A DNA stretch of 64,000 bases, taken from positions 30,036 to 94,035 of the forward strand of contig CAZEBY010000002.1 in assembly GCA_964510565.1 (NCBI GenBank), read 5' to 3'. The notes under the pieces were generated by a model. It saw only the letters and a list, made by a program, of their open reading frames with translations. It ran no database searches and was not told where the DNA came from. Made by a program: the position numbers and the translations under genes. The DNA comes from Acetobacterium sp964510565 (lineage in GTDB: Bacteria; Bacillota; Clostridia; Eubacteriales; Eubacteriaceae). Shown piece after piece: positions 17,107-24,730 of the stretch. How positions within the stretch are numbered: the stretch's first letter is position 1; every line of letters begins with the position of its first letter.

Positions 17107-17687
17107 CTTACACCATTTTCTTTTGTCGTTTGATAAAAGTTGTCCAATAATTCCATGCCCATTTCAGTCAGAATCGCCTCCGGATGAAACTGAACTCCTT
17201 CGATGGGATAGTGCTTATGGCGCATCCCCATGATCTCATTTTGATCGGTCCGGGCGGTGATCTCAAAAAATTCAGGAATTTCCTGGTTCTCCACCACCAG
17301 AGAATGGTAACGGGTCACCTTCAAGGGATTATTAAGGCCATCAAAGACCCCAACGTTGTCATGGGCGATGGCATGGACTTTACCATGAACCGGTTCCAGC
17401 GCTTTTGTGATCTTACAGCCGAAGGCCTGGCCAATGATCTGATGGCCCAGACAAATCCCCAGAATCGGGATTTCACCCTTAAAGCGGTGGACTACATCCA
17501 GACAGATGCCGGATTCGTTGGGGGTGCAAGGCCCCGGTGATAAAACAATCATCGACGGCGCCATTTTTGCAATCTCGTCGAGAGTGATCTTATCATTTCG
17601 CTTTACAATCACCGTTTCATTCAGTCCTTCCAGATACTGGACTAAATTGTAGGTGAATGAATCATAATTGTCGATCATTAGAATCAA
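17100..17687 (-). CDS. pabA: Aminodeoxychorismate synthase glutaminase component (PabA/TrpG)
   Basis: The 195-residue class I glutamine amidotransferase has the nucleophile motif GICLGHQIIGQAFG near residues 77-90, with Cys79, and the PIEGVQFHPEAILTE His/Glu pair near 168-182. It supplies ammonia to PabB and may also serve anthranilate synthase. The start is a TTG at 17687, 8 bases after AAGAGGT, which gives the usual MILMIDNYDSFTYNL N-terminus. An ATG three codons in is the alternative. Confidence 0.9.
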   Translation of the reverse strand: MILMIDNYDSFTYNLVQYLEGLNETVIVKRNDKITLDEIAKMAPSMIVLSPGPCTPNESGICLDVVHRFKGEIPILGICLGHQIIGQAFGCKITKALEPVHGKVHAIAHDNVGVFDGLNNPLKVTRYHSLVVENQEIPEFFEITARTDQNEIMGMRHKHYPIEGVQFHPEAILTEMGMELLDNFYQTTKENGVRC

Positions 17688-17723
17688 TTTTTATACCTCT
17701 TAGTATTAATCATTTTGTGCTGT

Positions 17724-17753
17724 ATTGTATCACACTCCAAGGGTTTTAGACAA
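17724..17753 (-). promoter_or_regulatory. Candidate promoter of the pab operon
   Basis: On the minus strand TTGTCT (17748-17753) and TACAAT (17724-17729) are 18 bases apart, about 37 bases before the pabA start. The remaining part of the 17688-18011 gap holds a small AAGGAAA/TTTCCTT stem near 17850-17870 and the terminator of the next gene. Confidence 0.6.
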
Positions 17754-17905
17754 TGAATTATAGCTGGAATATTTGGCGTGATTTTTTTGCTTAACCCCAT
17801 CCTTTTCTCGAATCATCCCACCAGAAATTACCCCCAATCCAATGCCGAAGGAAACTACTTTCCTTTAACATCGGCTAACCTGCCATCGCCCGATGCCATT
17901 CAAAT

Positions 17906-17936
17906 AAAAAAAGACCACCTGGTATTAAGGGTAGTC
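17906..17936 (-). terminator. Intrinsic terminator of the aromatic-exporter gene
   Basis: On the minus strand GACTACC pairs with GGTGGTC (one G-U) around a 10-base loop, followed by TTTTTTTATTTG. Confidence 0.75.
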
Positions 17937-18011
17937 TCTTTTTAAAGGGGAGAGGTAATCATATATTTTAGTCATTCCAGACGTCACAAAAATCCAGAAA
18001 AAACGTAAAAC

Positions 18012-18623
18012 CTAGGGTTTAAAAATCATATACAACAGCTTTGTTATCTTAAATTTGAGGGGATTGTTTTCTGATTGCGCTTTATCTTCAATCTGTTCAT
18101 GTGCCGTTTCTGATGAACTTTCGGTTGACTTTTCATCAGGTTCCGGTAGCTTGATAAAGCGATTGACCAAAAACGCCACGATGATTCCAAACGCCGTTTC
18201 CAAAAGCCTCAAAATTGCCAGCATATAGCTACCCATCTCCTGGGGATAGGTGGTCATCACACTGAGAAACATCACACAGGCAATCACAATGGCACCCGCC
18301 TTGTTGAAATTATTACACAGATAAATCAGAATCAAAATACCCAGGGGAATGATGGCCACATAGGCGTACTCATAAGGAATTAAATTAGTAACAAAAATAC
18401 CCAAAAGTCCTGCGGCTCCACCAAAGATGGTTCCCAATATCCGATTCCAACCGGTTTCGATGGAATTTTCAATGCTCGGCCCCATGGTAAGCACCGCTGC
18501 AATTGCAGCAAACAGTGGATTAAACTCCGGTCCCATGATTGCAAATACCACCACACAGATGAATACTGCCAGCACCGTTTTTATGTTTCTCATACCAAGC
18601 GATGGCAGATGACATAATTTCAT
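18012..18623 (-). CDS. Aromatic acid exporter family (FUSC-like) membrane protein
   Basis: The 203-residue product has a short N-terminal segment, then about five membrane spans (residues 12-155). It carries the FUSC/ArAE-type features NPLFAAIAAVLTMGPSIENS and GWNRILGTIFGGAAGLLG near residues 35-75. A charged Ser/Glu-rich tail follows. Relatives export aromatic carboxylic acids or are of unknown substrate. It lies between the pab and aroF-tyrA operons, all fed by chorismate, which makes an aromatic overflow role attractive but unproved. It has its own promoter and terminator. Confidence 0.75.
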   Translation of the reverse strand: MKLCHLPSLGMRNIKTVLAVFICVVVFAIMGPEFNPLFAAIAAVLTMGPSIENSIETGWNRILGTIFGGAAGLLGIFVTNLIPYEYAYVAIIPLGILILIYLCNNFNKAGAIVIACVMFLSVMTTYPQEMGSYMLAILRLLETAFGIIVAFLVNRFIKLPEPDEKSTESSSETAHEQIEDKAQSENNPLKFKITKLLYMIFKP

Positions 18624-18712
18624 GATCTTTTTGCTCCAATTATTTATTTAACTTTTGCCCTCATCATTTTGTTCCCACTAAAAATTGTGATGATAAACAT
18701 TTCTCTATCTAG

Positions 18713-18740
18713 AGTATACTCGGATATTTAATTAAGTCAA
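18713..18740 (-). promoter_or_regulatory. Candidate promoter of the aromatic-exporter gene
   Basis: On the minus strand TTGACT (18735-18740) and TATACT (18713-18718) are 16 bases apart. A CTCTATCTAGAG inverted repeat at 18703-18714 covers the end of the -10 box and the likely start point. Confidence 0.6.
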
Positions 18741-18798
18741 TAGCGTAATCATTTTCAGGCTGATGTAATAGTTTTCACTGTGTAATTCTTAAGCAAAC

Positions 18799-19692
18799 TC
18801 ACAGATTTTTTACGTTTTTCGCCTCCCGAATCTCCCCCATTGCAACTCGCTTTTCGCGGACCGATTGAAGCCGGGCAATCAATTCTTCCTTTTCATCCAA
18901 ACGGATCATTTCTTTCATGGCGGCCAGACTAGACTCGAATTTCTCGATCTGATCGAGCAGATTTTTGCGGTTGCACATAAACAACTCGGTCCACATCGGT
19001 GCATTAATCATCGCAATCCGAGTCAAATCGCCAAAACTACCGCCCTCGAAATCCGTGATCGACAAATCATCTTCGCAGTCTACCAGGGCGGCGGCAATCA
19101 CGTGGCAGAGCTGAGAGGTAAAGGCAATTTTTTCATCATGAGTTTCAGTGGAGGTTTCGACGATATGGTTAAAACCCAGATCGGTTACGATGTCCCGGAT
19201 CAACTGGATATTTTCCGGCTGATTGGTGGGCAAGGGGGTTAGAATATAATTGCGATTCTTAAAAATCCGATCATCCGCCCCGCCAAACCCTTCTTTTTCA
19301 CTGCCGGCCATCGGATGTCCGGGGATATAATCAATATCTTTGCGCAGCAGATTGCCGAGGTTTTTAAAGACCACTTCTTTGACCCCAATAATATCCGTGA
19401 CAATGGCCCCCGGTTTGAAGTCTTCCATATAGAGCGCCAGAAAAGCCAGGGTGTCCATCGGTGTCAGACAGATAAAAACCAGATCGCATTGAGGCAGCAT
19501 TTTTTGTAGCCCTGCTGAATCCCAGACGCCTTGATCAATTACACCTTGATCCAACGCTTTTTCGATCACCGCCGGGTTTAGATCATAGGCCCAGATTTCT
19601 CTGGGCCCCTGCTTCCTGAGTCCCATGGCCAGGGCCCCGCCCATCAAACCCAGGCCAATAAAGCCAACGATGGAATCTGCTCTGCTTTTCAT
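18799..19692 (-). CDS. tyrA: Prephenate dehydrogenase
   Basis: This NAD(P)-dependent enzyme makes 4-hydroxyphenylpyruvate for tyrosine. The 297-residue protein opens with the Rossmann motif GFIGLGLMGGALAMGL near residues 10-25. It has the substrate-site segment GHPMAGSEKEGF near 124-135 and TETHDEKIAFTSQLCHVIAAAL near 182-203, with the conserved His. There is no C-terminal ACT domain, so feedback control must come from elsewhere, for instance from DAHP synthase and the leader upstream. Its start ATG shares one base with the aroF stop. Confidence 0.9.
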   Translation of the reverse strand: MKSRADSIVGFIGLGLMGGALAMGLRKQGPREIWAYDLNPAVIEKALDQGVIDQGVWDSAGLQKMLPQCDLVFICLTPMDTLAFLALYMEDFKPGAIVTDIIGVKEVVFKNLGNLLRKDIDYIPGHPMAGSEKEGFGGADDRIFKNRNYILTPLPTNQPENIQLIRDIVTDLGFNHIVETSTETHDEKIAFTSQLCHVIAAALVDCEDDLSITDFEGGSFGDLTRIAMINAPMWTELFMCNRKNLLDQIEKFESSLAAMKEMIRLDEKEELIARLQSVREKRVAMGEIREAKNVKNL

Positions 19693-20702
19693 TACATCAC
19701 CTTGTTCTCAAACTCAGCGTATTTTTTCACGGTAACCATAATTTTATGGAATTGTTCCGGAGTAATCGACTGTTCGCCATCACACAGTGCTTCTTCAGGG
19801 TTATTATGTACCTCAATCATCACGCCGTCGGCACCAGCAGCAATGGCCGCTTTTGTCAATGCTTCAACGGTCCAGGACAACCCGGTGGCATGGCTGGGAT
19901 CTACGATAATCGGTAAATGGCTTTTTTGTTTGAGCACCGGAATACAGCTAATGTCCAAGGTATTACGGGTGGCGGTTTCAAAGGTACGAATTCCCCGTTC
20001 ACAAAGGATAACCTTTTCGTTTCCTTCTTTCATGATGTATTCGGCCGACATCAGGAATTCCTGCATCGTTGATGACATTCCGCGTTTTAACAAGATCGGT
20101 TTATCAATTTTGCCCAATTCCCGGAGCAGATCAAAATTCTGCATATTTCTGGCACCCACCTGGATAATATCAACATCTTCAAAGGCCGGCAAATGCTCAA
20201 GCGACATCAGTTCGCTGACAATCGGAAGTCCGGTTTCTTTTCTGGCGATTTTCAACAACTCCAATCCCTCGTAACCCAAGCCCTGGAAGGCGTACGGCGA
20301 GGTTCGCGGCTTGAAAGCGCCGCCACGGAGAAAGGTGGCTCCGGATTCCTTGACACTTTTGGCAATCGCCACGACCTGTTCTTCGCTTTCCACCGAACAG
20401 GGGCCAGCCATCACCGTGATCGTTCCTTCGCCGACTTTTCGGCCCTTGACGTCAATGATGGTGTCAGCGGGATGAAACAGACGATTGGCCTTTTTATAAG
20501 GTTCCTGAACCCGTAACACATTTTCTACAATACGGTTTGAACGGATTTTTTCAACATCAGCCAAGGTGGTATCCCCTACTATTCCCAGAATGGTGTGATC
20601 CACACCTTTTGAATAATGAATGCTTAATCCCTGTGTTTCGATCATCTTGATTAACCTCTGAATATCTTCTTCATTTGTGTTTGGTTTAACAACTATTATC
20701 AT
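19692..20702 (-). CDS. aroF: 3-deoxy-7-phosphoheptulonate (DAHP) synthase, type I-beta with N-terminal regulatory domain
   Basis: DAHP synthase condenses phosphoenolpyruvate and erythrose 4-phosphate, the first step to all aromatic amino acids. The first 70 or so residues form a ferredoxin-like regulatory domain, as in the Thermotoga-type enzyme inhibited by Tyr/Phe. The barrel follows with MAGPCSVESEEQ near 100, LRGGAFKPRTSPYAFQG near 124 and DPSHATG near 260. The start at 20702 (ATG, 336 residues) is chosen because GGAGGAA lies between it and an ATG four codons upstream. It is the first enzyme gene of the aroF-tyrA operon, downstream of the leader at 20843-21148. Confidence 0.92.
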   Translation of the reverse strand: MIIVVKPNTNEEDIQRLIKMIETQGLSIHYSKGVDHTILGIVGDTTLADVEKIRSNRIVENVLRVQEPYKKANRLFHPADTIIDVKGRKVGEGTITVMAGPCSVESEEQVVAIAKSVKESGATFLRGGAFKPRTSPYAFQGLGYEGLELLKIARKETGLPIVSELMSLEHLPAFEDVDIIQVGARNMQNFDLLRELGKIDKPILLKRGMSSTMQEFLMSAEYIMKEGNEKVILCERGIRTFETATRNTLDISCIPVLKQKSHLPIIVDPSHATGLSWTVEALTKAAIAAGADGVMIEVHNNPEEALCDGEQSITPEQFHKIMVTVKKYAEFENKVM

Positions 20703-20842
20703 TTCTTCCTCCATTTTTGACTCACTGACCGCTTGGTTTTATCTTCTGTGCACCGAAGACCACCGGAAACCGGTCACCTGATTTCCCGTGATTCGCACGC
20801 GGCTGGCTATTTACAAACATACTTTTGAGCCTTTACCTTGCG

Positions 20843-20874
20843 AAAAAAAAAGGAGACTTCCTAAGAAGCCTCCT
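20843..20874 (-). terminator. Attenuator terminator in the aroF-tyrA leader
   Basis: On the minus strand AGGAGGCTTC (20865-20874) pairs with GAAGTCTCCT (20851-20860) around TTAG. This gives ten pairs including one G-U. It is followed by eight T residues (complement 20843-20850). It sits about 140 bases before the aroF start, after the leader peptide stop, so it would end transcription early unless the fold is prevented. Confidence 0.88.
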
Positions 20875-20943
20875 AAAAATCAACTTTTATCCAATACACT
20901 AGTATCGCTAAAAATTTCTCATGGGTTGGGATTCTTATAGGAA
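20858..20943 (-). promoter_or_regulatory. Antiterminator pairing between leader reading frame and terminator
   Basis: The segment at 20929-20943, inside codons 33-38 of the leader peptide, is complementary to 20858-20870, which is the inner part of the terminator. Six pairs (TTCTTA with TAAGAA) and four pairs (GGAA with TTCC) are separated by a two-base bulge, and two more pairs (GG with CC) lie beyond one mismatch. If it forms, the terminator cannot. A ribosome finishing the leader peptide would cover the 20929-20943 arm, and one stalled at earlier Tyr/Phe codons would leave it free. Confidence 0.7.
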
Positions 20944-21041
20944 CTTAATTGATCGTACGCAAAATAACCAAAGCTAAAAAACCAATAGCTTTGGGTGTTA
21001 ACGTAATAATATTCATTTAAGTTTCTTCTTAAATCTTCCAT
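20919..21041 (-). CDS. Aromatic-rich leader peptide of the aroF-tyrA operon (40 aa)
   Basis: The ATG at 21041 follows GAGAGG at a 6-base spacing, and the frame runs 40 codons to TGA. The peptide contains seven Tyr (residues 11, 12, 13, 19, 26, 29, 35), four Phe (21, 22, 24, 27) and one Trp (20). It opens with YYY and has the cluster YWFF. Stems can form inside the coding region: CCAAAGCTA (20968-20976) pairs perfectly with TAGCTTTGG (20986-20994) over codons 16-25. Twelve aromatic residues in 40, upstream of DAHP synthase and prephenate dehydrogenase and followed by a terminator, are the signature of a ribosome-stalling attenuation peptide. Confidence 0.85.
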   Translation of the reverse strand: MEDLRRNLNEYYYVNTQSYWFFSFGYFAYDQLSSYKNPNP

Positions 21042-21056
21042 GATATTCCTCTCAGG

Positions 21057-21110
21057 ACACATTACTGACGAGAAAATAAATTCTCCGCAACTTATCGTAT
21101 GATAATGTGT
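21057..21110 (-). other. Structured 5' end of the aroF leader RNA
   Basis: The first bases of the predicted transcript can close a stem, ACACATTA with TAATGTGT (21103-21110 with 21057-21064). Two small hairpins lie inside it: TTATC/GATAA (partly competing with the closing stem) and GAGAA/TTCTC. The stem ends just before the leader peptide ribosome site. It may protect the 5' end or modulate translation of the peptide; no known riboswitch class was recognised. Confidence 0.5.
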
Positions 21111-21119
21111 ATTTGGTCC

Positions 21120-21148
21120 ATTATAGACCTCTTTTATATCATTGTCAA
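21120..21148 (-). promoter_or_regulatory. Consensus sigma-A promoter of the aroF-tyrA leader
   Basis: On the minus strand TTGACA (21143-21148) and TATAAT (21120-21125) are both perfect and exactly 17 bases apart. The start point would be near 21112. A promoter this strong makes sense if output is limited downstream by attenuation. Confidence 0.9.
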
Positions 21149-21186
21149 ATAAAATTGTGTTAAATATTAATTCTTTATTTTACGTG

Positions 21187-21216
21187 TTGACAAGCACCCA
21201 TCGCATATGTTATATT
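21187..21216 (+). promoter_or_regulatory. Candidate promoter of metY-metA
   Basis: TTGACA (21187-21192) is followed after 18 bases by TATATT (21211-21216). About 66 bases of leader remain before metY, too short for a SAM riboswitch. The two opposed promoters, for aroF and metY, lie about 40 bases apart. Confidence 0.75.
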
Positions 21217-21282
21217 GCTTATAATTCCTACTGGTTTTATATGTATTTCATTCTGCAAATAATGATATAAGGAGATACGATT

Positions 21283-22566
21283 ATGAAAGATTCCCGAAAA
21301 TTTGAAACCCTCCAGCTTCATGGCGGACAAACCCCCGATCCCACCACCCATGCGGTGGCGGTACCTATTTATCAGACAACCTCTTATGTTTTTGATAACA
21401 GCGAACACGCTCAGCGATTATTTGGACTGGAAGAGCCGGGTAACATCTATACCCGGATCATGAATCCCACCACCAGTGTTCTCGAAGAACGAATGACGCT
21501 GCTGGAAGGCGGCGTTGGTGCCCTGGCCTTTGCTTCCGGCTCGGCCGCCATAACTGCCACCATTCTCAATATCGCCGGCACTGGTGATGAACTGGTGGCC
21601 GCATCGACCCTATACGGCGGCACCTATAATCTCCTCAATACTACCCTGCCCCGACTGGGTATTAAAACCAGCTTTGTTAACCCGGATGATCCTGAAAATT
21701 TTCGAACTGCCATCAACGAAAATACCAAAGCTATTTACATCGAGTCGCTGGGAAATCCGGCCATCAATATTGTCGATGTCAAAGCGGTAGCCAAAATCGC
21801 CCATGACAACGGACTGCCGCTGATTGTTGACAATACTTTTGCTACCCCATATTTATTCCGACCGCTGGACTTTGGAGCCGACATCGTCGTCTACTCGGCG
21901 ACCAAGTTTATCGGTGGACACGGCACCACCATCGGCGGGATCATCATCGACGGCGGCAGCTTTGACTGGGCCGGCAGCGGCCGCTTCCCGCTGTTTACGA
22001 CGCCGGACGCCAGCTATCATGGCATTACCTACGCCAGCGATATTGGCGCTGCCGCCTTTATTGTTAAAGCCCGGGTGCAGCTGCTCCGCGATACCGGGGC
22101 CTGCATCAGTCCCTTTAATGCCTTTCTGCTACTGCAGGGTCTGGAAACCCTGTCGCTGCGCCTGGATCGGCATCTGGAAAATACCCAAAAAGTGGTCACC
22201 TACTTAAGCAACCATCCTCAGGTTTCATGGGTAAACTATCCGTCACTGCCCGACAACCCTTACAAGACTCTTGCTGATGAATACTTTAAAAAAGGACCCG
22301 GTTCGATTTTCACCTTTGGAATCAAAGGAGGGATCGCCGCCGCCCGTAAATTTATCGACAACCTGACCCTGTTTACTCACCTGGCCAATGTCGCCGATGC
22401 CAAATCGCTGGTGATCCATCCGGCCACCACCACCCATCAGCAACTGTCTGGTGACGACCTGATTGCCGCCGGCGTGACCGAAGACATGATTCGTTTGTCG
22501 ATTGGACTCGAACACAGTGATGATATTCTGGCTGATCTCGATCAGGCTTTTTCTAACGCCTTTTAG
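21283..22566 (+). CDS. metY: O-acetylhomoserine aminocarboxypropyltransferase (sulfhydrylase)
   Basis: This PLP enzyme makes homocysteine (or methionine) from O-acetylhomoserine and sulfide (or methanethiol). The 427-residue length fits MetY rather than the roughly 380-residue MetB/MetC group. Motifs seen are FETLQLHGGQTPDPTT at the N-terminus, YTRIMNPTTSVLEERM near 63, and the PLP-lysine segment YSATKFIGGHGTTIGG near 204-219. GGAG precedes the ATG. It is followed after 30 bases by metA, which makes its substrate. Confidence 0.92.
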   Translation: MKDSRKFETLQLHGGQTPDPTTHAVAVPIYQTTSYVFDNSEHAQRLFGLEEPGNIYTRIMNPTTSVLEERMTLLEGGVGALAFASGSAAITATILNIAGTGDELVAASTLYGGTYNLLNTTLPRLGIKTSFVNPDDPENFRTAINENTKAIYIESLGNPAINIVDVKAVAKIAHDNGLPLIVDNTFATPYLFRPLDFGADIVVYSATKFIGGHGTTIGGIIIDGGSFDWAGSGRFPLFTTPDASYHGITYASDIGAAAFIVKARVQLLRDTGACISPFNAFLLLQGLETLSLRLDRHLENTQKVVTYLSNHPQVSWVNYPSLPDNPYKTLADEYFKKGPGSIFTFGIKGGIAAARKFIDNLTLFTHLANVADAKSLVIHPATTTHQQLSGDDLIAAGVTEDMIRLSIGLEHSDDILADLDQAFSNAF

Positions 22567-22596
22567 TTTTATAATCAATCCCCCGGAGGTGAACAT

Positions 22597-23517
22597 ATGC
22601 CGATAAAAATACCCACTGACTTGCCCGCCAGTCAGATTCTAACCAATGAAAACATTTTTGTGATGGATGCTGACCGGGCCAGCCATCAGGATATCCGACC
22701 CTTAAAAATTGTTATTCTCAACCTGATGCCGACTAAAATTACCACTGAAACCCAGCTGTTACGGCTTTTAGGAAATACACCGCTGCAAATTGAGGTAACC
22801 CTGTTACAAACGAAAACCTACGAAAGTAAAAACACCTCTTCCGAGCATCTGGGCTCCTTCTATTGTTATTTTGAGGATATCAAGGCGCAGCGCTTTGATG
22901 GCCTGATTATCACCGGCGCCCCGATCGAAACCCTGGCGTTTGAAGAAGTGGATTATTGGGATGAGCTCACCCAGATTATGAACTGGAGCAAAACCAATGT
23001 CTTTTCTACCCTGCATATCTGCTGGGGCGCCCAGGCCGGACTTTATTATCATTATGGGATTGAGAAGTATTTGTTACCCGAAAAAGCCTTTGGTGTTTTT
23101 GAACACCACTTGGAACAGGATTATGTCAAACTGTTTCGGGGCTTTGATGATACCTTTTATGTGCCCCATTCGCGGCATACCGGAATTCATCGGGAAGCCC
23201 TCGATGCCCACCCAGAACTGGAAGTCATGGCTTCATCAAAAGAATCGGGGGTGTATATCGTCATGGCCCAAAACGGCCGCCAGATTTTTGTCACCGGCCA
23301 CAGCGAATATGACCCCTTGACCCTCAAGGGTGAATATGATCGCGATGTTTCCCAGGGTAAGCCCATCAACATCCCAATCAACTATTACCCCAATGATGAT
23401 CCCAGCCAGCCGCCAGTGGTCCGCTGGCGCGGTCACGCTAACCTGTTGTTCAGCAACTGGCTGAATTACTACGTCTATCAGGAAACCCCTTATGAATTAT
23501 CCGAGGCTGCATTTTAA
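22597..23517 (+). CDS. metA: Homoserine O-acetyltransferase (MetA family)
   Basis: The 306-residue protein belongs to the MetA glutamine-amidotransferase-like family. The catalytic Cys142 lies in HICWGAQAGLYYHYG, and the His in VFEHHLEQDY and VPHSRHTG segments are present. Residue 111 is Glu (GAPIE). In this family Glu111 has been linked to acetyl-CoA use and Gly111 to succinyl-CoA, so an acetyltransferase is expected, which fits the adjacent metY. CGGAGGTG precedes the ATG. Confidence 0.92.
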   Translation: MPIKIPTDLPASQILTNENIFVMDADRASHQDIRPLKIVILNLMPTKITTETQLLRLLGNTPLQIEVTLLQTKTYESKNTSSEHLGSFYCYFEDIKAQRFDGLIITGAPIETLAFEEVDYWDELTQIMNWSKTNVFSTLHICWGAQAGLYYHYGIEKYLLPEKAFGVFEHHLEQDYVKLFRGFDDTFYVPHSRHTGIHREALDAHPELEVMASSKESGVYIVMAQNGRQIFVTGHSEYDPLTLKGEYDRDVSQGKPINIPINYYPNDDPSQPPVVRWRGHANLLFSNWLNYYVYQETPYELSEAAF

Positions 23518-23526
23518 GCGCATGAT

Positions 23527-23552
23527 AAAAGCGCAGGTTACCCTGCGCTTTT
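23527..23552 (+). terminator. Bidirectional intrinsic terminator between metA and the convergent gene
   Basis: AAAAGCGCAGG and CCTGCGCTTTT pair perfectly (11 pairs) around a 4-base loop, with T runs on both strands. It can end metY-metA and the unknown gene at 23572. Confidence 0.9.
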
Positions 23553-23571
23553 TGACTTTAGTACTATGCTT

Positions 23572-24000
23572 TTAGTATAATGCTTTTTTCTTCGACAGCA
23601 CGACCTTGAATTTCCAGCCGTTTTCCTTGGCGGCAGTTTTAACAATCTTGTTGAACTGGCCCAGATCAAAATCGTATTCATATGCCTTGCCATCGACTGT
23701 ATACTGAACCGCCTTAACCTTACGGGATAAGGTTGACCCGCTTTGAGAAAAGCTGTCACTACTGAAACCAAATGAAAACCCGCTTTTGATTTCTTTGGTC
23801 AACTCCCAGAAATAAATGGTCTGATCCTTTTCGTTGATCAGCATCGCATTTTCATAATGGATTTTCACTTTTCCCGTCGGATGTTTGGCATCCAGTAATT
23901 CCTGATCAACCGAGATATCGGTTGCGCCGCCAATTTTGCAAGTAATTCCGATTTCTTCATATTGTCTGGCAATACTGGCAATTATTTCATTTTTTCCCAT
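23572..24000 (-). CDS. Hypothetical protein, 142 residues
   Basis: I do not recognise a family. The protein has no signal sequence or membrane segment. It shows alternating beta-like stretches (GKVKIHYENAMLINEKDQTIYFWEL near 42-66), a Ser/Phe/Gly-rich middle (GFSFGFSSDSFSQSGSTLS) and a basic C-terminus. The start ATG at 24000 has no strong ribosome site directly upstream. It lies 30 bases after the lipoprotein gene and is probably co-transcribed with it. Confidence 0.6.
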   Translation of the reverse strand: MGKNEIIASIARQYEEIGITCKIGGATDISVDQELLDAKHPTGKVKIHYENAMLINEKDQTIYFWELTKEIKSGFSFGFSSDSFSQSGSTLSRKVKAVQYTVDGKAYEYDFDLGQFNKIVKTAAKENGWKFKVVLSKKKALY

Positions 24001-24030
24001 CGTTCGATTAATTTCTCCTTCACTGCTGCT

Positions 24031-24450
24031 TTATTTTACAACAAATTCGGTAACGGTATCAGGATCTTCACGGTCATCAATATAAATTTCAACAGCATAG
24101 TTCCCCGGTGTGGTTACCAAATCAGCCGGTAGAATACCCCACAGCGGTGCATCACTGACATCGCCGTTATTGATGGTAACGGAATCGACTACCTGTCCTT
24201 CAAAATACCAGATAAAGGTAATATCGGTATCATCCGGTGCGTTATGCAGTTCTGCAGCAACATAAACATCGGTATTGACCGGAAATGAGCTGACCTTGTC
24301 AATCGGCATCGACTGGTCATCTACCCCGGTTGTCATCACTGCATTGCTGACGTTAGCTGAGGTGGCACTGCAGCTGGCCCCCATAAAAAGCACTGCAACC
24401 ATCATGATGGTTATGGCCACAAGATAAAGTGTAAATTTATTTTTTTTCAT
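24031..24450 (-). CDS. Putative secreted lipoprotein with Ig-like domain
   Basis: The 139-residue product has a signal peptide of about 26 residues ending in MGASC, an imperfect lipobox with Gly rather than Leu/Val/Ile at -3. The remaining 110 residues look like one beta-sandwich domain: ITFIWYFEGQVVDSVTI and GNYAVEIYIDD. Function is unknown. The ATG at 24450 is chosen because AGGAGG precedes it; the upstream in-frame extension has no site. The 430-base region from 24451 to 24881 holds only its A/T-rich upstream sequence and the fetB terminator. Confidence 0.65.
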   Translation of the reverse strand: MKKNKFTLYLVAITIMMVAVLFMGASCSATSANVSNAVMTTGVDDQSMPIDKVSSFPVNTDVYVAAELHNAPDDTDITFIWYFEGQVVDSVTINNGDVSDAPLWGILPADLVTTPGNYAVEIYIDDREDPDTVTEFVVK

Positions 24451-24730
24451 GACTTTTTCCTCCTGAATAATAATTTTTACGCAAATAGCCGGAATCTCAT
24501 TTCTGTAAATCACTCGAATTATCATTACCGTCACCTGACCGACAAACAAGATTTATAATCGATTTCAGCCATGCTTTTTCTTTCTCGTCCGGTCTGTAAA
24601 TTTACCCCTGTGTTTCGCTTAGCCCTCCCTTTTTAAAAAAAGATTTTTGTCACGCGTTCCCACCTATTTTCGTATTTTTATTTTACCACATTTCCGAAAA
24701 AAATAACATTCCCGCACCGGCTTTTCGCCA

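Noticed and set aside
20703..21150. T-box riboswitch upstream of aroF
   Set aside because: No T-box bulge sequence (AGGGTGGNACCGCG type) or specifier stem was found; the peptide plus terminator explains the region better.
21193..21282. SAM riboswitch upstream of metY
   Set aside because: Only about 66 bases remain after the promoter, and no SAM aptamer core or terminator is seen.
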